From Verrucomicrobiia bacterium (lineage in GTDB: Bacteria; Verrucomicrobiota; Verrucomicrobiia; Limisphaerales; UBA11358), in NCBI GenBank assembly GCA_031290985.1, contig JARLJW010000043.1:1-64000 (forward strand): a DNA stretch of 64,000 bases, given 5' to 3'. Numbering within the stretch: position 1 is the first letter of the stretch; each line of letters starts with the position of its first letter. Under the pieces are notes generated by a model that was not told where the DNA came from, searched no databases, and saw only the letters and a program-made list of their open reading frames with translations. Positions 52,755 to 61,221 of this stretch are shown one piece after another. A program made the position numbers and the translations under genes.

Positions 52755-52801
52755 GTCGTTTTGTTCATTTTGGTTATGCGTTGGCATGGCGCTCTTTCAA
52801 A

Positions 52802-53743
52802 TTATTGGAGAAACGCCGTGAGGGCTGGAAAAACTGTTTGCGGCGCCTCTTCCATCAGCCAATGGCCTGCAGCAGCCACCACCTTTCCCTGCACATTGGT
52901 TGCCACCAGTTTGGCTTGCTCGATCAGAAAATTGCCGCCGGCTTTTTCTCCGGCCAGTACCAGCACCGGCATGGGAAGCGGTGTCCGGCTCAGTTCGGCA
53001 AAATCCTTCGCGTCCTGTTTGAAGTTGCTGAAATAATTGAAACCCGCCCGCATGCCGCCGGGCTTTGCATAGGCCTTTGCATAAAATCGCCGGTCCGCTT
53101 CGGGGACGGAATGCTTCGGGTCCGCCGCAAAATCATTCCAAAAATGTTCGAAGTAAATCCGCTCACGCCCCTTCACCAGGGCCAGCGGAATTTCGCCGTA
53201 AAAATGAAAGTGCCACGTCTCGCTCAACCAAACCTCCTTCCATTTGCCGATGCCCGGCAAAAAGGCATCCATCAGAACGAGCCGGTCCGTGGTTTGGGGA
53301 AATTGTGCCGCGTACGCATACGCAACCATTAATCCAATGTCATGCCCGACCATGCTCACATGGTCAAAACCCAGCGATAGGACGAGATCATGGATGTCTT
53401 TGGCCATGTTCTTCTTGTCATAGCCCGACTCCGCTTTGGAAGAATCACCCGCCCCGCGAAGATCGGGGACGATGACCGTATGATGCTCCGCCAGCCGCGG
53501 CATGATGGGCAGCCACATGTGGCTTGTTTCCGCATAGCCATGTAACAAGACGACCGGGCTGCCCGTCCCGCCAATGAAGTAATGCAGATGAACTCCGTTG
53601 ACGTCGGCAAACTGCTCGGTAAATCCTGCCGGAACTTGGCCGGCGATTGATGGCAGCGAGCAGCACGTAACAAGCCACGCGATGGCCAGTTGCCGCCAAC
53701 CGCTGATTAAGCTGCGCTGTGACTTTATTGGGTGAGTGATCAT
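52802..53743 (-). CDS. Exported alpha/beta hydrolase (epoxide hydrolase/dehalogenase type)
   Basis: 313 residues with a signal peptide (LAIAWLVTCCSLPSIAGQVP). The alpha/beta-hydrolase core shows the oxyanion motif VVLLHGYAETSHMW, then VIVPDLRGAGDSSKAESGYD, the nucleophile elbow MVGHDIGLMVAYAYA with Asp in place of Ser, and catalytic His in AAAGHWLMEEAP. An Asp nucleophile is typical of epoxide hydrolases and haloalkane/haloacetate dehalogenases, so C-O or C-halogen cleavage is more likely than ester hydrolysis. It lies in the operon between the propeller-like protein and the YcaC-type hydrolase. Confidence 0.87.
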   Translation of the reverse strand: MITHPIKSQRSLISGWRQLAIAWLVTCCSLPSIAGQVPAGFTEQFADVNGVHLHYFIGGTGSPVVLLHGYAETSHMWLPIMPRLAEHHTVIVPDLRGAGDSSKAESGYDKKNMAKDIHDLVLSLGFDHVSMVGHDIGLMVAYAYAAQFPQTTDRLVLMDAFLPGIGKWKEVWLSETWHFHFYGEIPLALVKGRERIYFEHFWNDFAADPKHSVPEADRRFYAKAYAKPGGMRAGFNYFSNFKQDAKDFAELSRTPLPMPVLVLAGEKAGGNFLIEQAKLVATNVQGKVVAAAGHWLMEEAPQTVFPALTAFLQ

Positions 53744-53770
53744 TTGTTTCCAGGGTTATGGTGCTTCGGG

Positions 53771-54445
53771 TTAGTGCGCCGCCTTGGGGACGATTTGTGG
53801 TTTGTGTGCCGATTGTGGCGCGTGATGGACCATGGTGTAGGCATATTCGACACCGCTGCCGTATGCTCCCCCCTGTTGCTTGAGCAGGCCCATGAGTGCG
53901 TTGTAGTGTTCCTTGTTCTTCCAATCTCGCTGCCATTCGAGCAGTGCCCCAATGGTCGTCAAGCGCACCGCCCCCGCTTGCACCATGCGTGAAAGCGCCG
54001 CTTCCTGGGCCGCCGGCGAAGTTGCGCCGCAGCAATCCTCGACAACGAAGACGTTATAGCCCGCGCCCAGCATTTCGATCGTCGGCCAGGTGATGCAAAC
54101 TTCCGTCCACAGGCCGGTCATGATGATGTTTTTCCGGCCCGTGGCTTCGATGGCCTTGCGAAATTCCATGGAATCCCAAGAATTCATCGACGTGCGCTCA
54201 ATTACCGTTTGGCCTGGAAATATGTCGAGGAGTTGCGGCCAGACGTAACCGCTGAACGATTCAGTTTCCACCGCCGTCAGCACGGCCGGCACGTTGAACT
54301 CTTTTGCCACCTTGGCGAGAAGCGTGGTGTTGTTGATCAGCGTCGCGCGATCGGCGCTGGCCACCCCAAAAGTCATCTGTGGCTGCTGGTCAATGAACAC
54401 GATGACAGAATCCGCCGGCGTATAGAGTTTGTGGTATTGGTTCAT
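53771..54445 (-). CDS. YcaC-type isochorismatase-superfamily hydrolase
   Basis: About 224 residues from ATG 54445 (MNQYHKLYTPADS). A cysteine-hydrolase fold has Asp in VIVFIDQQPQMTFGV, Lys in TTLLAKVAKEFNVP and nucleophile Cys in IIMTGLWTEVCITWPTIEML, with the cis-peptide region before it. The TGLWTEVC motif marks the YcaC subgroup, which hydrolyses small amides or esters of unknown identity. The C-terminus is extended by about 25 residues rich in His/Pro/Lys. It is cytoplasmic by sequence, whereas its operon neighbour is exported. Confidence 0.88.
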   Translation of the reverse strand: MNQYHKLYTPADSVIVFIDQQPQMTFGVASADRATLINNTTLLAKVAKEFNVPAVLTAVETESFSGYVWPQLLDIFPGQTVIERTSMNSWDSMEFRKAIEATGRKNIIMTGLWTEVCITWPTIEMLGAGYNVFVVEDCCGATSPAAQEAALSRMVQAGAVRLTTIGALLEWQRDWKNKEHYNALMGLLKQQGGAYGSGVEYAYTMVHHAPQSAHKPQIVPKAAH

Positions 54446-54495
54446 GGTCTTTTTTCTTTCTAGGTTGATTTTGGTTTCGGTTTTTGCGTTCAGGG

Positions 54496-55284
54496 TCAGA
54501 AACAGGCGCGAACAACTCCGCCATCCACCCGTAAAGCAGCGCCGGTGATGGCGGAAGCGACCGGACTGCAAACGAAGGTCACCAAACTGGCGGCCTCTTG
54601 GGGCGTCGCAAAACGCTGGATCAGGGAACTGGGCCGGACCTTTGAGAAAAATTCTCTCTCAAACGCCTCGAACGTCTGGCCGCCGCTTAACTTCGTGACA
54701 AATTCCTCCACGCCAGCCGAGCGGGTCGGACCGGGCAGGATCGCGTTCACAGTTACACCGGTCCCGGCGCAGGATTCCGCGAGGCCGCGCGATAGCCCGA
54801 GCAGGGCCGTTTTCGTGACCCCGTAGTGGATCATCTCCACGGGAATCTGAATGCCGCTCTCGCTGCTGATGAAAATAATCCGCCCCCACCGCCGCTGCTT
54901 CATGCCTGGGACATAAGTGCGGCTGAGCCGCGCGCCGGTAAGCACATTGACATCGAAGAACCGCCGCCAATCCTCGTCGGAAATGTCCTCAAAGGGTTTC
55001 GGCTCAAAAATTCCGAGGTTGTTGACGAGAATGTCCACCGCCGGGAAACGCTGGACCAAAGCTTCGACTGCAGCTGTTGTTGAAAGGTCCCCCACGAAGC
55101 CATGGGCTTTGGCCGCCGGAACGAACTGCCCGAGCTTTTCCAAAGCGTCGTCCACGGCGCTTTCCGAACGTCCATTGATGATGACTTGCACGCCTTCACT
55201 CGCGAGTTGGCAGGCGATGGCAAATCCGATTCCTTTGGTGGAACCAGAAACGAGCGCGGTCTTGTCAATTAATTCCAGATTCAT
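54496..55284 (-). CDS. Short-chain dehydrogenase/reductase
   Basis: 262 residues of the classical SDR fold: cofactor motif LVSGSTKGIGFAIACQLA, NNLG for adenine-ring support, Ser in IIFISSESG, catalytic Tyr/Lys in HYGVTKTALLGLSR, and the PG motif ILPGPTRSAGVEEF. Arg in INGRS suggests NADP preference. The C-terminus (FVCSPVASAITGAALRVDGG) is complete. It lies 36 bases downstream of a second, different SDR, and the two enzymes probably act on successive intermediates. Confidence 0.9.
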   Translation of the reverse strand: MNLELIDKTALVSGSTKGIGFAIACQLASEGVQVIINGRSESAVDDALEKLGQFVPAAKAHGFVGDLSTTAAVEALVQRFPAVDILVNNLGIFEPKPFEDISDEDWRRFFDVNVLTGARLSRTYVPGMKQRRWGRIIFISSESGIQIPVEMIHYGVTKTALLGLSRGLAESCAGTGVTVNAILPGPTRSAGVEEFVTKLSGGQTFEAFEREFFSKVRPSSLIQRFATPQEAASLVTFVCSPVASAITGAALRVDGGVVRACF

Positions 55285-55319
55285 AAAATTAAGCGCCTGT
55301 TGGGATCATGATTCATCTG

Positions 55320-56066
55320 TTATGCGTTGAACCCGCCGTCAATGGTCAGGCTGGCGCCGGTGACATATCCCGCTTCCGGGCCGGCCAGATATGCCACCAG
55401 TCCGGCTACTTCCTCAGCTCTGCCGTAGCGAGGTAATGCCAGCACCTGCTTTCTCAGCATCCCGGCAAATTCGCTGCTGGCCGGGTTCATTTCAGTATCA
55501 ATGGGACCGGGCTGGACGTTGTTTATGGTGATTCCGCGACCGCCAAGATCACGCGCTAATCCTTTGACCAGCCCCACCAGGGCAGATTTGCTCATCGCAT
55601 AAACACCGCCGCCCGGGAAGGGCATCCGCTCCGCATTGCAGCTCCCGACATTGATGATTCGCCCCCCGTCTTGCATGTGCTTTACCGCGGCTTGCGTCGC
55701 CACAAATACCGCACGCACATTGATGGCAAGGGTGCGATCAAAGTCTGCGAGGGAAAAAGCATCCAGGGGACCAACGACCAACACGCCGGCGTTGTTGACC
55801 AGGATGTCTATCCCTCCAAATTCCTTTACGGTTTGCGCGACGGCGGCAACGACGGCGCCCGCATCGGCGCTATCAGCCTTGATCGCGATCGCTTTAACCC
55901 CGTGCGCCTGCGCCGCTTTGACTGTTTCGTCCGCCCGTTTTTGTGAACTGGTGTAAGTCAGCGCGACATGAGCGCCTTCCTGGGCCAGACGTTTGACGAT
56001 TGCCGCGCCAATTCCACGACTGCCACCGGTGACCAGCGCGCATTTGTTTTTGAGTGTATGGTTCAT
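55320..56066 (-). CDS. Short-chain dehydrogenase/reductase (FabG-like)
   Basis: 248 residues: LVTGGSRGIGAAIVKRLAQE, NNAGVLVVGPLDAF, IINVGSC (catalytic Ser), VYAMSKSALVGLVKG (Tyr/Lys) and VQPGPIDTEMNPAS, ending with SLTIDGGFNA. It is a classical SDR of the 3-oxoacyl-reductase-like type. TYTSS after beta-strand 2 suggests NADPH use. ATG 56066 is preceded by a 36-base gap from the membrane protein at the operon's head. It may reduce or oxidise a pathway intermediate. Confidence 0.9.
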   Translation of the reverse strand: MNHTLKNKCALVTGGSRGIGAAIVKRLAQEGAHVALTYTSSQKRADETVKAAQAHGVKAIAIKADSADAGAVVAAVAQTVKEFGGIDILVNNAGVLVVGPLDAFSLADFDRTLAINVRAVFVATQAAVKHMQDGGRIINVGSCNAERMPFPGGGVYAMSKSALVGLVKGLARDLGGRGITINNVQPGPIDTEMNPASSEFAGMLRKQVLALPRYGRAEEVAGLVAYLAGPEAGYVTGASLTIDGGFNA

Positions 56067-56101
56067 AAATTTATCGGGTTGTTTGTATTTCCTTTAGGTG
56101 A

Positions 56102-56590
56102 TCAAGTTGTGGGCGCTGGTTTATCTTGAAATCGGATGGCGGCGACAATGGCCAGCCCAACAAATAATGCTAAAACAACAAGTTGCGTGAGCTTGAATGG
56201 CGCTTCGGTCTGCGTTGGCGCCAGGGTATGGAGGACAGCCACCTTCAGAAAAGCCTGGAAGATTGCCACAAACACGTTCAGATACAGGGCCAGCATGGCA
56301 CCCGCTACATACACCTTGCGCCAGGCGCCTTTGAGATGACGGACATGCCGCGCGTAGATTGCCACCGCCAAAACAACCAAAGAAATGAAGCCGACGACAT
56401 GCGACGGCAATATGTGGCGGACCGGAAAAAAGAAACCGGTGAGGCTGGTTAAAACCGCGGTTGTCAAAAAGACCGCGGTCCAACCGTTGAGCCGTTTGGC
56501 CGTCAGCCATCCAACCACGACAATTAGACCCGACAGAATGCTCAGCAGACTTATCAGGACATGAATCAAAGTGTAGATTGTTAAAATCAT
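56102..56590 (-). CDS. Four-helix membrane protein, first gene of the operon
   Basis: 162 residues with four predicted helices: YTLIHVLISLLSILSGLIVV, WTAVFLTTAVLTSLTGFFF, VVGFISLVVLAVAIYARH, and VYVAGAMLALYLNVFVAIFQ. A last helix at LVVLALFVGLAIVAAIRF makes five. I recognise it as a widespread uncharacterised family often next to SDR and hydrolase genes. FFFPVRHILPSHVVG sits between helices 2 and 3. As the first gene of the 11-gene unit it should follow the operon promoter, somewhere in 56591-56860. Confidence 0.75.
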   Translation of the reverse strand: MILTIYTLIHVLISLLSILSGLIVVVGWLTAKRLNGWTAVFLTTAVLTSLTGFFFPVRHILPSHVVGFISLVVLAVAIYARHVRHLKGAWRKVYVAGAMLALYLNVFVAIFQAFLKVAVLHTLAPTQTEAPFKLTQLVVLALFVGLAIVAAIRFQDKPAPTT

Positions 56591-56860
56591 GCTGTTTTGA
56601 ATAGATTGGGTTTAGACGATTGAATCGGATTCAGGCTTTAATTAACGCCGGCCTGTGCTCTCCAATTTTTAACCGTCACTAACCAATGCGTAGCGAAGCA
56701 GGTGAAAGGACAAAAAATTGCGAAGTATTTTAAGACGCTGGCGGCTGCGCGTCAGCTTGACTGTTTTACCCAATTTGAAAAGGCGGCCCGGAAACTGCGG
56801 GGTTTTTCCGAAACAAAGAGGACCGGGTAAATGGTCCGGCTTACAATCCACCGCGAGCGG

Positions 56861-57058
56861 CTAGAGCGGTTAAAGAAAAGTTGTAGCCATTCGGAGCGAG
56901 GATTTTTGGGTTTTGGCGAGCGGTGCCGATCATCGGCCTTTGGCGAAGGAGCGGGTTTAAACAACCCCGTGACCGAGCCAAAACGAAGCCAAAACCCAAA
57001 AAGACCGCCCGCCCTCTTTCCCAACCGAATGGCTACCACTTTTCTTTAACTGCTCTAG
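56861..57058. repeat. MITE-like repeat D, copy 2 (198 bp)
   Basis: Left end CTAGAGCGGTTAAAGAAAAG and right end CTTTTCTTTAACTGCTCTAG are near-perfect inverted repeats. They continue inward as GTAGCCATTCGG.. and ..CCGAATGGCTAC, then GGATTTTTGGGTTTTGGC and GCCAAAACCCAAAAAG. The whole element can fold into one long imperfect hairpin. Its right edge contains the TAG stop of the neighbouring sigma factor gene. The rest of the gap 56591-56860 holds no supported gene. Confidence 0.85.
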
Positions 57059-57615
57059 GAGCGGGAGCGCTCAATTTCGCGGAAAAGCCAGGTGCGGGCG
57101 AAGTTCCAATAATTTTTCACCGAAGAGGCGGACATATTTAAAACTTGGGCCGTTTCCTCATTCGTCATGCTTGCGAAATAGCGCAGTTTCACCACCTCCG
57201 CCTCCACGGGATGGTCTGCCGAAAGTTTGTCCAGCGCCTCATGCACGGCCAATAATTGCTGGTCAGCTTCCGGAGCGGCCGGCTCAAATCCATCCAGATG
57301 AACATGTTCACACTCTCCGCCATGACGCAGCGCAAGCTTGCGACGGGCACGATCAATGAGAATGCGGCGCATCGCCTCGGCGGCAGCAGAAAAGAAATGG
57401 GCCTTGTTTTCAAATTTTGGGTTCTGGCTGCCCACCAATCGCAACCATGCCTCATGAACCAAGGCCGTAGGCTGAAGCGTCTGGCCGGGCGCCTCGCGGG
57501 CCATCTTGCTCGTGGCCAATCGGCGCAGTTCCTCATAGACCAGATTAAGCAAATTTTCGGCGGCCTTGGGGTCGCCTTGCTCAATCGCTGTCAATAGTAC
57601 TGTGGCATTGCTCAT
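57055..57615 (-). CDS. ECF-subfamily sigma factor (PF07638/Sig-70_X6-like)
   Basis: About 186 residues from ATG 57615 (MSNATVLLTAIEQGDPKAAE). It shows the ECF type partnered with Ser/Thr kinases: LVYEELRRLATSKMAR, TLQPTALVHEAWLRLV, ENKAHFFSAAAEAMRRILID and RARRKLA. Region 4 reads VVKLRYFASMTNEETAQVLN, then MSASSVKNYWNFARTWLFRE. The stop codon lies inside a repeat element, so a short C-terminal change through insertion is possible. It lies 148 bases downstream of the TPR kinase gene on the same strand. Confidence 0.92.
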   Translation of the reverse strand: MSNATVLLTAIEQGDPKAAENLLNLVYEELRRLATSKMAREAPGQTLQPTALVHEAWLRLVGSQNPKFENKAHFFSAAAEAMRRILIDRARRKLALRHGGECEHVHLDGFEPAAPEADQQLLAVHEALDKLSADHPVEAEVVKLRYFASMTNEETAQVLNMSASSVKNYWNFARTWLFREIERSRS

Positions 57616-57763
57616 ATTTACGGGCAAAGGCCCGGCCGTTTCTGAAAGAATCAGTGACATCTGGAGGTGAACAATGCAACTTCAAATATGGGTGTCTGCT
57701 GACTGCCAGCGCAGGTTTTTCGAAGTGCAATTTGCCGGGTGTAAAATTCGAGGACGTTTGTCA

Positions 57764-60700
57764 TCATTTTGTGGATGGCTGCTCTGTTGATGGCGTGGAG
57801 CCAATCAAACCGGTCGCCTCGGCCATTAAAACCTGGGCGAAAACCCACCCCTGCCAATCAACCCCCAGATCATCACTGCCACGTTGAGGTAGTTTGCTTT
57901 GCACCAGTTTGGCGCCCATGTCCAAGGCCGATTTAGCCTCGTCGTTGTGTGTTAGCCGGAATTGCGCCATCGCCAATATAAAGCAGGCCATCCCTTGGGC
58001 ATCCGGGTACGGTTCCGTGACGGATTTCTGCGCCCATTCGATGGCCGCGTTAAAATGGCCCAGCCGATATTCTGCCAATGCTTTACAACATTGAAAATAA
58101 GGCATTGCCGGATGGTCGCTTCCGGCGGCGACCGCGGTTTCCGCCAATTCTCCAACCAATCGCAAATCCGCATCGGACGAAGGAAGCAGCAGGCAATCTT
58201 TGGCCATCTGATCGGCTATAAATGGATCCGTTGTCCCGCGAAATTGTCCGAGGATTTTTTGGCATAACTGCCGGTAAGCATCCAAACTTTTTGCCTCCAC
58301 CAACAGCGGTGCCAGCATATGGTAAAGTTGGTGGTCCGTGGGGCAATATTGCAACGCTGCGGCCGTATCGGCGGCGGCCTCTGGCCACCGGCTTTGCCGG
58401 GCCAGAAACTTCGCCCGCGCTGCCAGAAAATAGGCGCTTTGGGGTTTGGCCACCAAGGCAGGTGTCAGGAAATCATTTAAGAGTTGTTCCGCCGCTTTAA
58501 ACTTTTTTTCGGCCACGAGCACGGCCACGAGGTGGTCGAGCGCGGCGCGCACTTGTGAATCCTCGTCGCCAAGGTTTTTACGTTGCCAGGCCAATACTTC
58601 CCGATCCGCGGTCTCGGCTTTCGGGTATTCCCCCCGGGATTCGAGGATCAAACCCAGGTCGTAAAGCGCATGGATATAGCCTGGATGCTCATTGCCAAAA
58701 ACTTGGTGTTGGATCGAAAGGGCATTGCTGCTGACGGTCGCGGCCTCGTCCAGTTTGCCTTCCCGCAAAAGAACCTGCCCCAGGCCGGAAAGGGTTGAGG
58801 CCACGTCCGGATGTTCTTCCCCGTAGAGCTTGTACCGCATTGCCAGCGTCTCGCGATAGGTGCTTTCAGCCTCGTCCAGTTTTTCTTCCTCGGCCAAAGT
58901 CATGGCCAGGTTATGCAGCGAGGAGGCGATCAATGGATGCTCGGTTCCGAGCAATTTGCGCCGCATCGCCAGCACCTGGCGTTCCGTCGTCTCGGCTTCG
59001 GACAGTTTGCCTTGCTGGTCTAAAATGAGTCCCACGGCGTTCAATGAATCGGCCACGTCCAGATTTTCACTTCCCAGCAATCGCCGCCGCATTTCCAGCG
59101 CCGCTTGATTCAAGGCGGCCGCTTCCGTCAATCTTCCTTCCTTCCAAAATACGCCGGATAAATCCTTCATGGTCGTGGCCACAGCGGGATGCTCGTTGCC
59201 CAAAAGTTTTTGCCGGATTGCCAGGGCTTCGCGATACGACTTTTCCGCCTCCGCCAGCTTGCCTTGCTTTAGCAGCACCAGCCCGAGACCGCTCAACGAT
59301 GCCGCCACTTCCTGGTTCTCATTGCCGAACAGTTTCCGACCACCGGCCAACGCCGTGCGATGCATGGCCTCAGCCTGGTCGTAACACGCCAATTGCTCGT
59401 AAACATTTCCAATTTTGTTTTGCAGCTCCGCCATCGTCGCCGGCTGGTTGGTCAGTTCTTTGCCAACCCGAATCGCGGCCTTGTCCAGAATCTCACGAAG
59501 CATCGTGGTATCGCGCCCCAGTGCAATGGAAGGCCCCGCCCCTTGCAGCATCTCTTCCAGAAATTGGGTGACTTGCTCACTCTTGACCGCTTCCGTTTGT
59601 GCTTTTGCCTTGTCGGCTTCCGCTTGTTTTAGCGCGCCATCCGCCTCCCGCCGGGCTTGGCGCTCTTTGGCCAGCGACCCCGAAACCACGACCAGGCTCG
59701 TAACCAGCAGCAGCGCGATGATGCTTATGCCGCCGAATATTAGTTTATGGCGCAGCACCGTTTTTTGAAATCGATAGAGCGTGCTGGGCGGGCGGGCGGC
59801 AACGGTCTCGTCCGTAAGAAAACGTTGCACATCCAGCGCCAGGCCATTGGCGGTTTCGTAACGGCGGGTGCGATCCTTTTCCAGGGCCTTCATGGCGATC
59901 CAGTCCAAATCTCCGCGAACTGCGCGGATCAACGCGGGTGGCTGGGCGCGGCGGCACTGCGCGATAGTCGTCAAATCTGCGCCCGTCAGCTTGCTTAGGC
60001 GCGTGGAGGGGCAGACGGGTTCTTGCTCACGGATCACCCGCCGGATTTCGTCGAGCCCCGCTTTCAGCAGTTCCCCGGCATCAAACGGTGTCGAGCCCGT
60101 CAGCAATTCGTAGAGCAAAACGCCCAGGCTGTAAATGTCCGTGCGCGTGTCCACCTCAACGCTCGCCAGCGCCGCCTGTTCCGGACTCATGTAGGCCGGG
60201 GTGCCAATGAGCATCTCAAAGGCCGTAAAAAGCGTCTTATCCGTCAACCGTTGATTCGTGGTGGCCTTGGCGATCCCAAAATCAATCACCACGGGCAAGG
60301 CCGCTCCTTCGACAGTGGTGGTCACCAGAATGTTGGACGGTTTGATGTCCCGATGAATGATCCCCTTTTGGTGTGCGTGCTGCACGGCCCGACAAACCTC
60401 GATGAACAGCTTTAACCGCTCCTCGGTGGTCAGGGAATTTTGGTCGCAGTATTCCGTAATTTTGACGCCCCGGACGAGTTCCATCACGAAATATGGCCGG
60501 CCGGATCCCGTCGCTCCGGCGTCGAAAACCTTGGCAATGTTGGGATGCTCCATCAGCGCCAGCGCCTGTCGCTCAGCTTCAAACCGGGCGATCACGCTTT
60601 TGGTGTCCATGCCCGGCTTGATGATTTTAAGGGCGACCCGGCGGCGAACCGGCTCCTCCTGTTCGGCCATGTAAACCACGCCACAGCCGCCTTCGCCAAT

Positions 60701-60964
60701 TTGTTGCAACAATTTATAGCGCCCGATCCGATCGCCCGGTTTTTCACCGGAAACCCCATCCGATCTGGCTGCAGTGGTGAAATTCTGGGGCGGTTGCTCC
60801 AGAAAATCTCCGACCCGCTCATGGACTTGCAACAACGATTCGACACGCTGACGCAACCCTGCATCATCGCCGCAAGCACGCGTCAGATATGCGGCCCGTT
60901 CGGCAACGGGCAAATGGATGGCCTCCGTAAAAACCACCGATTCACGATTGGGAGAATCGTTCAT
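57764..60964 (-). CDS. Transmembrane Ser/Thr protein kinase with TPR (kinesin-light-chain-like) domain
   Basis: About 1066 residues from ATG 60964 ([12 protein letters not shown]); the frame is open upstream. The kinase domain spans about 76-365: [74 protein letters not shown] membrane helix is at about 412-432 ([20 protein letters not shown]). Eight to ten TPR units follow (about 495-800; repeated LRR.LLG.EHP with A..L..L...L). This is the common planctomycete/verrucomicrobial kinase whose TPRs are outside the kinase. The sigma factor encoded next is the likely output. Confidence 0.93.
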   Translation of the reverse strand: MNDSPNRESVVFTEAIHLPVAERAAYLTRACGDDAGLRQRVESLLQVHERVGDFLEQPPQNFTTAARSDGVSGEKPGDRIGRYKLLQQIGEGGCGVVYMAEQEEPVRRRVALKIIKPGMDTKSVIARFEAERQALALMEHPNIAKVFDAGATGSGRPYFVMELVRGVKITEYCDQNSLTTEERLKLFIEVCRAVQHAHQKGIIHRDIKPSNILVTTTVEGAALPVVIDFGIAKATTNQRLTDKTLFTAFEMLIGTPAYMSPEQAALASVEVDTRTDIYSLGVLLYELLTGSTPFDAGELLKAGLDEIRRVIREQEPVCPSTRLSKLTGADLTTIAQCRRAQPPALIRAVRGDLDWIAMKALEKDRTRRYETANGLALDVQRFLTDETVAARPPSTLYRFQKTVLRHKLIFGGISIIALLLVTSLVVVSGSLAKERQARREADGALKQAEADKAKAQTEAVKSEQVTQFLEEMLQGAGPSIALGRDTTMLREILDKAAIRVGKELTNQPATMAELQNKIGNVYEQLACYDQAEAMHRTALAGGRKLFGNENQEVAASLSGLGLVLLKQGKLAEAEKSYREALAIRQKLLGNEHPAVATTMKDLSGVFWKEGRLTEAAALNQAALEMRRRLLGSENLDVADSLNAVGLILDQQGKLSEAETTERQVLAMRRKLLGTEHPLIASSLHNLAMTLAEEEKLDEAESTYRETLAMRYKLYGEEHPDVASTLSGLGQVLLREGKLDEAATVSSNALSIQHQVFGNEHPGYIHALYDLGLILESRGEYPKAETADREVLAWQRKNLGDEDSQVRAALDHLVAVLVAEKKFKAAEQLLNDFLTPALVAKPQSAYFLAARAKFLARQSRWPEAAADTAAALQYCPTDHQLYHMLAPLLVEAKSLDAYRQLCQKILGQFRGTTDPFIADQMAKDCLLLPSSDADLRLVGELAETAVAAGSDHPAMPYFQCCKALAEYRLGHFNAAIEWAQKSVTEPYPDAQGMACFILAMAQFRLTHNDEAKSALDMGAKLVQSKLPQRGSDDLGVDWQGWVFAQVLMAEATGLIGSTPSTEQPSTK

Positions 60965-61221
60965 TAAATCATCGGTAGCATTCCCTGCTTGATTTTGGAA
61001 ATCAAACGGAAACGTATCACTTGCCAAAATTGCATGTTCATTGCCTTCCACGCCTCCCACGCCTCAATCGCGTCGTTCGGGTCATAACTACAATGCGCAA
61101 TTTCATCTCCGAATGGACAATAAATCGCAGGCATTGTTTCAAGCCGTTGTGCGCCAAAACCGTTGTGCGCCATTGACAAATGCGTGGAAACCTGCTCTAA
61201 TGCTATGGATTGGAAGCCTTG

